Assembly: GCF_042879035.1 (NCBI RefSeq)
Contig: NZ_JBIAOU010000001.1
Coordinates: forward strand, 434,001-498,000
Direction of reading: 5' to 3'
DNA: 64,000 bases
Origin: Rhodococcus_G sp042879035
Lineage (GTDB): Bacteria > Actinomycetota > Actinomycetes > Mycobacteriales > Mycobacteriaceae
Made by a program: the position numbers and the translations under genes
Shown here: one piece after another, positions 25,988-34,004 of the stretch
Position numbering within the stretch: position 1 is the first letter of the stretch
Layout: each line of letters begins with the position of its first letter
The notes under the pieces: model-generated
The model's database searches: none
Seen by the model: the letters and a program-made list of their open reading frames with translations, nothing else
What the model was told of the DNA's origin: nothing

Positions 25988-26858
25988 GTCGGGGGGTTCG
26001 GAATGCACGCCGGAGGCGGAGACTCCGGGCGTGCTCCGCGGTGTCCCCGAGTCGGAGTGGACGTCCGTTCTCCGGGAACAGCATGCGGCGATCGCGCTAG
26101 CCCAGTTCGTCGAGGTGGACGCGATCGCGACTGTCCACATCACCCGCTGCGCCGAGGACGCACACCTGGGCCGCAACCAGGCGTTCCACGGCGAATTCGC
26201 CAACGCCGAGGTCGGGGTGAGGCGGACCGCGACGTCCGCTTCCACGCCAACGAGGACGGCACCTGCACGATCGACGGCACCCTCCCCGGCCCCGGTGGCC
26301 GCGTTGTCGCAATGCGACTGCGCGCCATGTGCTTCGACGTGTGCGGCCGCGACCCCCGCACCTTCGCCCAACGCCGCGCGGACGCACTCGTCGCACTCGC
26401 TGCCGGCGCCACACGCCTCGACTGCCTGTGCGGGCGTTCCGACTGCGACAGGAAAGAACCTGCGCCCGAATCTCCCTCGTCGGCGGACACACAGGACACA
26501 ACCCCGGTCACCGCCGACTCGGACACCGAGAGCAGCGCTGACACCGGGAACGACAACACCGGCACGGGCACCGGTAGCAGAGCCGGCACCGGGAACGACG
26601 ACACCGGCACCGGGAACGACATCGACAGCACTGCGACCAGAATCGGCCCACCGGTCGGCACGGCATCCGAAGTCGGCGTCAGTCATCCGCTTCGCAACGC
26701 GAGCGTGGTGGCGGGTTTGCCGCCGCTACCGGCGGCCCAGATCCACGTCGGGTGAATCCGACGACTCTCCTCGGGCTCGACGACCTGCCCGCCTACTTCG
26801 CCGGCCGCGGCTACATCGATGCCGATCTGGCCCGGGACATCGCAGCGGACGGAATCTG
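25980..26858 (+). pseudogene. Decayed DUF222 / 13E12-repeat (HNH endonuclease-type) gene
   Basis: From ATG 25980 one frame gives ESEWTSVLREQHAAIALAQF, VEVDAIATVHITRC and AFHGEFANAEV, the N-terminal part of DUF222 proteins. Near 26215 the frame is lost; a second frame continues with DVRFHANEDGTCTIDGTLPG, PRTFAQRRADALVALAAGA and DCLCGRSDC, after a gap of roughly 100 residues compared with intact relatives. A Thr/Gly/Asp repeat region follows, ending PLPAAQIHVG and a stop at 26753. A third frame then gives TTLLGLDDLPAYFAGRGYID and ADLARDIAADGI before a stop at 26856. The HNH domain is missing. In mycobacteria this repetitive family is LexA-regulated and often degenerate. Confidence 0.7.
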
Positions 26859-26900
26859 ACGACGAACCGCCGTTCCGACACTCACCACGCCGCGGGGTGG

Positions 26901-28277
26901 CTACCCGCGCACGCCGGCCTCGACGCGTTCGTGGGCGTCGTCGGCGGCGGATGCTCGAGGGGTTTCCGGGTTCTCGCTGCGTCCGCGGTAGGTTCGGTCG
27001 AGGAGGACCGTGAACACACCGGCCACGACGAGCACTCCACCGAAGAGGTAGTACAGCTTCTCGGGTGTCCACCCGCCGTCGAGCAGGTACCCGGTGAGGA
27101 TGGGAGCGACGATCGACACGAGGCGTCCGACACCGATCATCAGGCCGACACCGGTGCCGCGGACGGCGGCGGGGTAGACGGACGGGCTGATCGCGTAGTA
27201 GCCGGCGACGCCGCCGTTGGCGGCCATGCCGACCAGGATGCACAGTGCCATGCCGAGCGCGATGATCTCGAATCCGGTTGCGTACGCGGCGAACACGATT
27301 GCGCCACCGAACATCAGCAGGGCGTTGACCATGCGGGGCCGCAGCACCATCGTCAGTCCCGCGAACACGAGGGCGCCGATGACGCCGCCGATGTTGATGA
27401 GGACGCCGGCGAGAGTGCCGGTGCTCGCGTTGTCGGTGACGTCGGTGAGGAGCTTGGGGGTCCAGGTGTTCGCAAAGTAGAACGCCGCCATCAGGCAGGA
27501 GTACCCGAGCCACAGGAAGGCGGTCCGGCGGCCCATGATTCCGGTGAACAGTCCGCCCCTGACGCTGCGCACCTGCGCGGTCGCCACCGGCTCGGGGAGC
27601 TGCTCCGCGGTGTCGTATCCGAGCTTCGTCGCGATCGCGTTGTACTTCGCGAGTGCGTTCTTCGGCCGCTTCTCGATCAGGAACTCGGTGGATTCGGGCA
27701 GCGAGCGGATCACCACGAGCAGCAGGATCGCGGTGACGACGGTGCCGAACACGAACGCCGACCGCCAACCCCACTGGGCGATGAGCACACCGGAGATCGC
27801 GCCACCGAGCGCCACGCCCGCCGGCAGGCCGGCGCCGTAGATGCCGAGTGCGAGTCCGCGCCGCTTGTCGCTGCTGTTCTCCGACACCAGGATGTTCAGG
27901 CCGGCGACGAGGCCACCGATGCCGAGTCCGGCGAACGCGCGGAACGCGATGAGCTGCTCGGGGCCGGACGCGACGGCGGACAGACCCATGCCGATGGTGA
28001 CGAGCGTGAGGCACGCGATCGTCATGGTCCGTCGCCCGACGCGGTCACCGAGGGGGGACAGCAGGAACGCGCCGATCGCCATGCCGATGAGTCCGGCGCT
28101 GAGCAGGTAACCGACCTGGACGGAGTCGAGGCCCCAGTCCTTGCTCAGGTGCGGCGCGACGAATGCCATGATCAGGATCTCGAATCCGTCCACCATGCAG
28201 AGCAGGAAGCAGATCACGATCGTCTGGATCTGGAACCGGCGCATCGGCTGCGTCCGGATCGCTTCGCGAATGTCCAT
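26901..28277 (-). CDS. Aromatic acid:H+ symporter (MFS, AAHS family), HppK/MhpT-like
   Basis: A 458-residue transporter with 12 helices. Helix 1 holds the family motif VDGFEILIMAFVAPHL, and the loop after helix 2 is LLSPLGDRVGRRTM, the MFS signature. RALAGxGxGG-type sequence appears as RAFAGLGIGGLVAGLN, and the C-terminal half contains SVYPAAVRGTGVGLMIGVGR. These are typical of aromatic acid:proton symporters (PcaK, MhpT, HppK). Located divergently from the IclR regulator and next to the phenylpropionate genes, it most likely imports 3-(3-hydroxyphenyl)propionate or similar acids. ATG 28277 with GAAAGG upstream is preferred to a longer frame reaching 28493 that crosses the promoter region. 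Confidence 0.88.
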   Translation of the reverse strand: MDIREAIRTQPMRRFQIQTIVICFLLCMVDGFEILIMAFVAPHLSKDWGLDSVQVGYLLSAGLIGMAIGAFLLSPLGDRVGRRTMTIACLTLVTIGMGLSAVASGPEQLIAFRAFAGLGIGGLVAGLNILVSENSSDKRRGLALGIYGAGLPAGVALGGAISGVLIAQWGWRSAFVFGTVVTAILLLVVIRSLPESTEFLIEKRPKNALAKYNAIATKLGYDTAEQLPEPVATAQVRSVRGGLFTGIMGRRTAFLWLGYSCLMAAFYFANTWTPKLLTDVTDNASTGTLAGVLINIGGVIGALVFAGLTMVLRPRMVNALLMFGGAIVFAAYATGFEIIALGMALCILVGMAANGGVAGYYAISPSVYPAAVRGTGVGLMIGVGRLVSIVAPILTGYLLDGGWTPEKLYYLFGGVLVVAGVFTVLLDRTYRGRSENPETPRASAADDAHERVEAGVRG

Positions 28278-28478
28278 GTCGGGCCTTTCGGGCGGGAGGG
28301 GGTCCTCCCGCGGCACGTCGCCGGTCGGTGATCGCACGGCGATTCGAGGAGGGGTGATGTGCATCGACTGCACGGTCGCGGCCCGGGATCGACGGCGCGA
28401 TCGGGCCAGGAGCACGAGGCGAGGAGGGGTGCGATCGAGTGACGGCGGGGCTGGCCGGAACACTCCGAGCACGAACAG

Positions 28479-28494
28479 GGTGACAGCGCTCACC
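28479..28494. promoter_or_regulatory. Candidate operator in the hppK-hppR intergenic region
   Basis: GGTGA-CAGCGC-TCACC, five-base arms around a six-base spacer, just upstream of the probable hppR promoter. It may bind the IclR protein or another dimer. The 255-base region between the two divergent genes holds no further gene. Confidence 0.35.
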
Positions 28495-28499
28495 GTGCG

Positions 28500-28527
28500 T
28501 TGTCAATCGGCGGTCCGCACTTACAGT
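28500..28527 (+). promoter_or_regulatory. Probable leaderless promoter of the IclR gene
   Basis: TTGTCA at 28500-28505 and TACAGT at 28522-28527 form -35 and -10 hexamers with a 16-base spacer. The -10 ends five bases before the GTG at 28533, so transcription would begin at or beside the start codon, which also has no properly spaced Shine-Dalgarno site. Confidence 0.5.
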
Positions 28528-28532
28528 GAGGT

Positions 28533-29234
28533 GTGGCCACTTCCGAGACGAACTCGAATCCCACGCCCGCCGCGGGCACCCAGACCCTCGCGCGTGGCTT
28601 GCACGCCCTCGAGCTGGTCGCGTATTCGGCTGGGGGACTTACCATTCAGGATGTGGCGGACCAACTCGGCGTGCATCGCAGCATCGCGACCCGCCTGCTC
28701 GCCACCATCGCCGACCGGCGGTTGATCAATCGAGGTCAGGACGGTCGGTACCGCGCCGCCGGTGGGCTCGCCGCGCTGGCGCGGGAGGTCTACGCGGGGC
28801 TGCGTGAACAGGCGACTCCCCTGATGAAGGACCTCGCCGACCGGCTCGGTGCCAGCGTCGCGCTCTTCGTCGCCGAGGCGGACGACGCGGTCGCGGTGAC
28901 GGTCGCCGAGCCGGCGAACTCGGCCGTCCGGGTCTCGTTCCGGCAGGGTGGCCGGCATCCACTCGGCCGGGGCGCGGCGGGGTACGCCCTGCTGGCAGCG
29001 CTGCCGGCACGCGACGGCGAGGATCCGCGCGTGACGGACGCCCGGCGGACGGGTTACGTGCTCAGTTACGGCGAGGTGGAGCCCGGCTACTGGGGGCTCG
29101 GGGTGCCGCTGACTCGGCCGGAGAACGAACCGGCGGCGTGCCTCACCCTGATCAGTGCTTCGAAGGAGCTGATCGAGGCGTCGATCGAGGCGACCGTGCA
29201 GGCGGCCGCCCAGTTGGGCCGTTACGCCGCCTGA
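28533..29234 (+). CDS. IclR family regulator of the phenylpropionate cluster (HppR-like)
   Basis: A 233-residue IclR-type regulator. The winged HTH runs from about residue 17 (TLARGLHALELVAYSAGGLT) through IQDVADQLGVHRSIATRLLATIADRRL to about 75. The effector domain follows, with VALFVAEADDAVAVTVAEP and HPLGRGAAGYALLAAL. Although this is an IclR protein, the effector domain is shorter than usual. Position between the symporter and the hydroxylase operon matches hppR in Rhodococcus globerulus PWD1. Expected to control the operon on its right, probably through the direct repeats at 29354-29389, in response to the substrate. GTG 28533 appears leaderless. A strong terminator follows. Confidence 0.88.
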   Translation: MATSETNSNPTPAAGTQTLARGLHALELVAYSAGGLTIQDVADQLGVHRSIATRLLATIADRRLINRGQDGRYRAAGGLAALAREVYAGLREQATPLMKDLADRLGASVALFVAEADDAVAVTVAEPANSAVRVSFRQGGRHPLGRGAAGYALLAALPARDGEDPRVTDARRTGYVLSYGEVEPGYWGLGVPLTRPENEPAACLTLISASKELIEASIEATVQAAAQLGRYAA

Positions 29235-29249
29235 CCTGCTCCTTTCCCC

Positions 29250-29280
29250 GAGACCCGCGCCGGAACCCGGCGCGGGTCTC
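29250..29280 (+). terminator. Rho-independent-type terminator after the IclR gene
   Basis: GAGACCCGCGCCG pairs perfectly with CGGCGCGGGTCTC around a five-base loop, 16 bases after the stop codon. The following bases TCGTT form only a short T-tract, as is common in this group. Confidence 0.8.
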
Positions 29281-29312
29281 GTCGTTCCCGGGGACGGGTT
29301 CTCCCCCGCTTC

Positions 29313-29342
29313 TTGACACGAAGGGTGAGTCTGCGTTCACAT
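29313..29342 (+). promoter_or_regulatory. Possible promoter of the hydroxylase operon
   Basis: TTGACA at 29313-29318 is a perfect -35 hexamer; 18 bases later TCACAT (29337-29342) is a weak -10 match. The weak -10 fits an activator-dependent promoter. The leader to the ATG at 29470 is about 120 bases and contains the regulator repeats. Confidence 0.4.
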
Positions 29343-29353
29343 AGTGGTGACGG

Positions 29354-29389
29354 ATGTGCACTTAACGATCATCAATGTGCAATTAACGA
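29354..29389 (+). promoter_or_regulatory. Two 15-bp direct repeats, probable IclR-type operator
   Basis: ATGTGCACTTAACGA (29354-29368) and ATGTGCAATTAACGA (29375-29389) differ at one base and recur with a 21-base period, two turns of the helix. On the other strand each reads like TTAA(T/G)TGCAC, similar in form to the repeated sites of the IclR proteins PcaU and PobR. They lie downstream of the likely -10, which would suit repression. Confidence 0.55.
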
Positions 29390-29469
29390 ACACAGCAGCA
29401 AGAAGCCCAAGACGGTGGGCGGAGGTCAGGGGCGACCGACACCACCTACAAACCCGGAGGTAGGACGCG

Positions 29470-31254
29470 ATGAACACCACGGAAGGCAGCGACCTCGGCG
29501 ACAGCAGTGACGTCGTGGACGGCAGTGCCGTCGTCGACTGCGATGTCGTCATCGTCGGTGCAGGCCCGGTCGGGCTCATGCTCGCCAACATCCTCGGCAT
29601 GTACGGCAGGTCGGTCACCGTGCTCGAGGCTCTCGACGACCTGATCGACTACCCCCGTGGCGTCGGCCTCGACGACGAGTCGTTCCGCACCATCCAGACC
29701 GTCGGCCTGGTCGACAGCGTCCGCCCCCACACCAGCCCGCAGCACATCATGCGGCTGGTCAACGGCGCCGGAAAGGTCATCCTCGTCAACAACCCGCAGA
29801 CCGACGAGTTCGGCTGGGAGCGCAAGCACGCGTTCATCCAGCCCGAGGTCGACCGGGCGCTCTACAACGGGCTCTCCCGCTTCGACGGCGTCCAGGTGCT
29901 GTTCGACCACCGCGTGGAGCAGGTCGACGAGGACGCGAACTCCGTCACCGCGGTCGCCCGGACCGCCGCCGCCGACGGCACGGTGACCGAACGCCGGTTC
30001 CGCGCTCAGTTCCTCGTCGGATGCGAGGGCGGCAAGTCCCCGACCCGCAAGCGTCTCGGCGTCACCTTCGAGGGCGAATCCCCCTCCACCCGTTGGCTTG
30101 TCGTCGACGTGAACAACGACCCGCTCGGCACCCCCAACGTCTTCCTCGGCGCCGACCCGAAGCGCCCGTACGTCTCCATCGGCCTTCCGCATGCGGTGCG
30201 ACGCTGGGAGTTCATGCTGCACGACGGCGAGACCGAGGAACAGGTTACCGACCCGGCCTTCGTCAACAACCTTCTCGCGGACCATGTTCCGGACCCGTCG
30301 TCGCTCGATTTCATCCGCCGCCGCGTCTTCACCCACCACGGGCGCGTCGCCTCCCACTTCCGCAGGGGCAGGCAGATCGTCGCCGGCGACGCCGCGCACC
30401 TGATGCCGGTGTGGATGGGCCAGGGCTGGAACTCGGGCATGCGAGACGCGACGAACCTGGGTTGGAAGCTCGCGTCGGTGCTGTCCGGCCAGGCGGACGC
30501 GGCCCTGCTCGACACGTTCACCGACGAGCGCAAGGACCACGCGAGGGCGATGGTCGACCTCTCGCTCACGTTCGGCAAGTTCATCAAGATCACCAACCCG
30601 ATCGCCGCCGCCGCCCGTGACGCCGCGTCCACGGCGCTCAACCTGTTCCCACAGGTCAAGAGCTACTTCGCCGACATGCGCTTCAAGCCGATGCCGCGCT
30701 ACACCCGCGGTGTCCTCGCCGACCCCACCACGCAGGCCTCGGGTCGCGCCGGGGCCACCCTCACCAGCCGCCTGATCCCGGTCCGCACCGCCAACAGCAA
30801 GGTCTCCCCCGTCGGCGTCCAGTTCCCCCAGCCGCGGGTGAACGCCCTCACCGGTGACAACCTCCTGCTCGACGACGCCATCGGCAACTGGTGGTCGGTG
30901 ATCGTGTGGGGCAACGACCCGACCGACATGCTCCCCCAGGCCTCCCTCGACAAGCTCGCCGCGCTCGGCGCGCGCCTCGTCGCGGTGGTCCCCGAAACCC
31001 AGCGCGAGTGGGCGACCGACGGCATGGACCCGCGGGTTCTCGTGCTCGGCGACCACACCGGACGGCTCAAGAAGTGGTTCGACGACAGGCCGACGCCGAT
31101 CGTGTTCCTGCGGCCGGACCGGTTCGTCGCCGGAGCCTGCCTCGCGCAGCACGCCCCCGCCACCCTCGACGCCATTCTCGCCGCGATGCACTTCACCGGA
31201 CGTACCGTGGAAGCCGTTGCAGCGCAGGACGACCACGAACCCGCCGCCGTCTGA
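29470..31254 (+). CDS. mhpA: 3-(3-hydroxyphenyl)propionate hydroxylase (FAD monooxygenase)
   Basis: Hydroxylates 3-(3-hydroxyphenyl)propionate at ring position 2 to the catechol, using NADH, FAD and oxygen. The 594 residues contain the FAD motif VIVGAGPVGLMLANILGMYG at 28-47, the DG motif FLVGCEGGKSPTRKRLG (Glu in place of the usual Asp), and the second FAD motif VAGDAAHLMPVWMGQGWNSG with RDATNLGWKLASVL. The sequence DYPRGVGLDDESFRTIQ is characteristic of MhpA. Start at ATG 29470 is preceded by CCGGAGG. It leads an operon followed at 16 bases by the hydrolase and then the ring-cleavage dioxygenase; corresponds to HppA of R. globerulus. Confidence 0.92.
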   Translation: MNTTEGSDLGDSSDVVDGSAVVDCDVVIVGAGPVGLMLANILGMYGRSVTVLEALDDLIDYPRGVGLDDESFRTIQTVGLVDSVRPHTSPQHIMRLVNGAGKVILVNNPQTDEFGWERKHAFIQPEVDRALYNGLSRFDGVQVLFDHRVEQVDEDANSVTAVARTAAADGTVTERRFRAQFLVGCEGGKSPTRKRLGVTFEGESPSTRWLVVDVNNDPLGTPNVFLGADPKRPYVSIGLPHAVRRWEFMLHDGETEEQVTDPAFVNNLLADHVPDPSSLDFIRRRVFTHHGRVASHFRRGRQIVAGDAAHLMPVWMGQGWNSGMRDATNLGWKLASVLSGQADAALLDTFTDERKDHARAMVDLSLTFGKFIKITNPIAAAARDAASTALNLFPQVKSYFADMRFKPMPRYTRGVLADPTTQASGRAGATLTSRLIPVRTANSKVSPVGVQFPQPRVNALTGDNLLLDDAIGNWWSVIVWGNDPTDMLPQASLDKLAALGARLVAVVPETQREWATDGMDPRVLVLGDHTGRLKKWFDDRPTPIVFLRPDRFVAGACLAQHAPATLDAILAAMHFTGRTVEAVAAQDDHEPAAV

Positions 31255-31270
31255 CTCGCAGGAGACCTCC

Positions 31271-32143
31271 ATGAACACCACCGTCGCGATTCCCGACTAC
31301 ACCACCGACGCGTTCTTCGGCCTCGAGGACAAGTGGTTGCAGACCGCCGACGGCGAGCTGACCCACTACCACGACCTCGGCGAGGGCACCCCGATCCTGT
31401 TCCTCCACGGTTCCGGCACCGGCGTCACCGCCGCCGCCAACTGGTGGTTGAACCTGCCCGCCCTCTCCCGGCAGGGCCGCTGCATCGCCATCGACTCCAT
31501 CGGCTACGGCCAGAGCGTCGTCGCCGACGGCACCGCCTACGGCATCAAGGAATGGGTTCGCCATGCCGTCCGCGTCCTCGATGCCCTCGGCATCGAGAAG
31601 ACCTGGATCGTCGGCAACTCCCTCGGCGGCTGGCTGGCCTTCCAGTTCGCGATCGACTTCCCCGAACGACTCCTCGGCATCGTGTCGATGGGCACCGGCG
31701 GTGCGAAGCTGACCGGCGCACTCGCCGGCCACTCGAACCCGACCCTGACCGAGGCCGGCATCCGCACGACCCTCGAGATGTTCGTCGTCGACAAGTCCCT
31801 CGTCACCGACGAGCTCGTGTCGCTGCGCTACCGGTCCGCGCTCAACGACACCGCCTCGGACCGACTCGCCGACGTCGTGGCGGCCCGTGACCGGGACCGC
31901 TACGAACTGCCCCTGGACTTCGAGGTGCTCGCCCGCCTCGACATCCCGGTCCTGCTGATCCACGGCACCCAGGACGTCGTGATCCCCGTCTCCCGCACCT
32001 GGGACCTGCTGAACGTGATCCCGCACGGCGACGCCCACATCTTCAGCCAGTGCGGACACTGGTCGCAGGTCGAGCGGGCCGAGGAGTTCAACGCGGTCAT
32101 CGCCGACTACCTCGGTCGCCACGGCGTCACCTCCGGAAAGTAG
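31271..32143 (+). CDS. mhpC: 2-hydroxy-6-oxonona-2,4-dienedioate hydrolase (alpha/beta hydrolase)
   Basis: Cleaves the C-C bond of the ring-fission product of 2,3-dihydroxyphenylpropionate to hydroxypentadienoate and succinate. The 290 residues show the catalytic triad: Ser117 in GNSLGGW, Asp235 in HGTQDVVIP and His263 in QCGHWSQVE. The oxyanion segment is LHGSGTGVTAAANWWLN at about 45-61. This is the usual pattern of meta-cleavage product hydrolases. ATG 31271 has a strong AGGAGACCTCC site; an in-frame start at 31217 inside mhpA is rejected. The next gene starts nine bases after its stop. Confidence 0.92.
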   Translation: MNTTVAIPDYTTDAFFGLEDKWLQTADGELTHYHDLGEGTPILFLHGSGTGVTAAANWWLNLPALSRQGRCIAIDSIGYGQSVVADGTAYGIKEWVRHAVRVLDALGIEKTWIVGNSLGGWLAFQFAIDFPERLLGIVSMGTGGAKLTGALAGHSNPTLTEAGIRTTLEMFVVDKSLVTDELVSLRYRSALNDTASDRLADVVAARDRDRYELPLDFEVLARLDIPVLLIHGTQDVVIPVSRTWDLLNVIPHGDAHIFSQCGHWSQVERAEEFNAVIADYLGRHGVTSGK

Positions 32144-32151
32144 GCACCGCG

Positions 32152-33093
32152 ATGCCTCAGGCCCTGCTGTGCATGTCCCACAGTCCGCTGCTCGACCACG
32201 CCGACCCTGCACCCGAGGTCCGCGCCGCCGTCGACGAGTCGTTCGCACGCGCACGGGCGTTCGTTCACGGGTTCGACCCGGACCTGGTCGTCAACTTCGG
32301 CCCGGACCACTTCAACGGGTTCTTCTACGACCTGATGCCGCCGTTCTGCCTCGGCTACCGGGCGCACGGCACCGGAGACTACGACTCCTTCGCCGGTGAC
32401 CTCGACGTCCCCGCCGCCGTCGCCGAGGACCTCGCACAGTTCGTGATCGACCGGGGCATCGACCTCGCCATCTCCCGCCGGATGGAGGTCGACCACGGCG
32501 CCGTCCAGCCGATGGAGATCCTCTACGACGGCAACGTCGCCGCCAGGCCGGTGCTGCCGGTGTTCGTCAATTCGGTTGCGCGCCCGTTCGTTCCGGTCTC
32601 GCGCGTGCGGGCTTTCGGGCAGGCTGTGGGCGAGTACTTCGCCGGTCTCGACACGCGGGTGCTGTTCATCGGCTCCGGCGGCCTTTCGCACGACCCGCCG
32701 GTGCCGCAGTTCGCCACGGCCACCGACGCGCAACGCGAATTCCTCACCGCCGGGCGCAATCCCACGCCGGAGGCCCGGGCGGCGCGCCAGGCCAACACGA
32801 TCGACACGGCCCGCAGGTTCGCCGCCGGCGAAGCCGACATCATGGACCTGAACCCCGAGTGGGACCGCGACTTCCTCGACGTCTGCCGCTCCGGCCGCGT
32901 CGAGGACTTCGACGCCTACACCGCCGACGACATGGACGCCGCCGCCGGACACTCCTCCCACGAGGTCCGCACCTGGGTCGCCGCGTACTCCGCGCTGCGC
33001 GCCTGCGGCGAGTACGACGTCACCTACGAGTTCTACGAGCCCATCCGGGAATACATCGCCGGCTTCGCCGTCACCACCGCGGTGCTGCGCTAG
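32152..33093 (+). CDS. mhpB: 2,3-dihydroxyphenylpropionate 1,2-dioxygenase (extradiol, LigB superfamily)
   Basis: A class III extradiol ring-cleavage dioxygenase dependent on Fe(II); it opens 2,3-dihydroxyphenylpropionate between carbons 1 and 2. The 313 residues begin LLCMSHSPLLDH, as in MhpB, and hold the conserved VVNFGPDHFNGFFYDLMPPF near 45-64, MEVDHGAVQPMEILYDG near 109-125 and VLFIGSGGLSHDPPVPQF near 168-185. The ATG at 32152 is preceded by GGAAAG. It completes the upper pathway in the window; the hydratase, aldolase and aldehyde dehydrogenase that should follow (mhpDEF-type) are not here. Its TAG overlaps the convergent methyltransferase stop by a shared CTAG. Confidence 0.93.
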   Translation: MPQALLCMSHSPLLDHADPAPEVRAAVDESFARARAFVHGFDPDLVVNFGPDHFNGFFYDLMPPFCLGYRAHGTGDYDSFAGDLDVPAAVAEDLAQFVIDRGIDLAISRRMEVDHGAVQPMEILYDGNVAARPVLPVFVNSVARPFVPVSRVRAFGQAVGEYFAGLDTRVLFIGSGGLSHDPPVPQFATATDAQREFLTAGRNPTPEARAARQANTIDTARRFAAGEADIMDLNPEWDRDFLDVCRSGRVEDFDAYTADDMDAAAGHSSHEVRTWVAAYSALRACGEYDVTYEFYEPIREYIAGFAVTTAVLR

Positions 33094-33941
33094 TTTCTGC
33101 GAGCGCGCTGGCTCTTGCGGGCCGCCCACGCGGTGCGGGTGCCACGGACCGTGAGGTCGTCGCGTCGGACCAGGGAATCGGGGCCCTCCTCCGCCAACAG
33201 GCGGTCGAGGGCCTCGAGGTCGTCGGCAGCGAGCTTGTCCGCGAGGAAGTCACGGGTGCGGCCCAGCCAGTGCCGGGCGTATCGCCGGGTGGCGTCCGGC
33301 GCTGGATGGCCACCGGTCGGGAAGACACGCACCTCCGCCACGTCGAAACCCGCGCGGTCGAGGTGTTCCCTCCAGTCCGGGTGGGCGTTCCAGTTCTCCC
33401 GCTCCAGGATCGCGTGGCAGCGCGATTCCAGTCCGGGCCTGCCGAATCCGATGTCGTCGGGCAGGAAGCGCGGGAAGGAGTCCATCTCGACGACCGCGAG
33501 GACGCCACCCGGATTCAGCGCGGCGTGGACGTCGCGCAGCAGCCGGTCCGGGTCCGCGGCCTCGTGCAGGAACAGTGCCGCCCACACGACATCGAGAGCG
33601 CCGACCTCCGGCCAGGCCTCGTCGAGGTCGGCGTGCACCGTGCGCAGTCGGCCGCCCGCGCCGGCACCCGAGGCCGCGGCCCGGACGCGGGCGAGCATCG
33701 GCGCCGAGCGGTCGATCGCGACGATGTCCGCGGCACCGAACCGCCGGGCCAGGGCGAGGGTGCCCGTACCGGTGCCCGCGCCGACGTCGGCGACCGTCCG
33801 CGGCTCGGCGGGCACATGCGTGGCCACCCACGCCGTCACCTCGTCGAGGAACGGGCCGAGCGCCTCCGCGTCGAGGTCGAGCAGGGCGGCGTGGTCGCCC
33901 TCGCCTGCGGCGTGGTGGTGGTGGGAGTGGTGCTGATGCAT
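33090..33941 (-). CDS. Class I SAM-dependent methyltransferase with His-rich N-terminus
   Basis: A 283-residue protein. SAM-binding motif I is VADVGAGTGTGTLALARRFG at about 49-68, followed by VAIDRSAPML and the acidic motif II region LDVVWAALFLHEAAD. The N-terminus MHQHHSHHHHAAGEGDHAA is dense in His and could bind metal; it is not part of the fold. The gene is isolated between the dioxygenase and a membrane protein, and a small inverted repeat lies 40 bases upstream. The methyl acceptor is unknown. It could be a stress or metal-related enzyme but nothing in the sequence proves it. Confidence 0.85.
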   Translation of the reverse strand: MHQHHSHHHHAAGEGDHAALLDLDAEALGPFLDEVTAWVATHVPAEPRTVADVGAGTGTGTLALARRFGAADIVAIDRSAPMLARVRAAASGAGAGGRLRTVHADLDEAWPEVGALDVVWAALFLHEAADPDRLLRDVHAALNPGGVLAVVEMDSFPRFLPDDIGFGRPGLESRCHAILERENWNAHPDWREHLDRAGFDVAEVRVFPTGGHPAPDATRRYARHWLGRTRDFLADKLAADDLEALDRLLAEEGPDSLVRRDDLTVRGTRTAWAARKSQRARRN

Positions 33942-33980
33942 GACGTCACCGTAACGCCGCCTTGCCTCGATGGCACTAGG

Positions 33981-33999
33981 TCTTGCTTGATTGGCAAGA
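33981..33999. promoter_or_regulatory. Inverted repeat upstream of the methyltransferase
   Basis: TCTTGC-TTGATTG-GCAAGA, six-base arms with a seven-base spacer, 40 bases before the methyltransferase start. The AT-rich context and position suit a repressor site; no regulator gene adjoins it. Confidence 0.35.
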
Positions 34000-34004
34000 A
34001 CCGA

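Noticed and set aside
25902..28331. An 809-codon plus-strand frame
   Set aside because: Only its first part matches a DUF222 remnant; the rest is antisense to the aromatic acid transporter.
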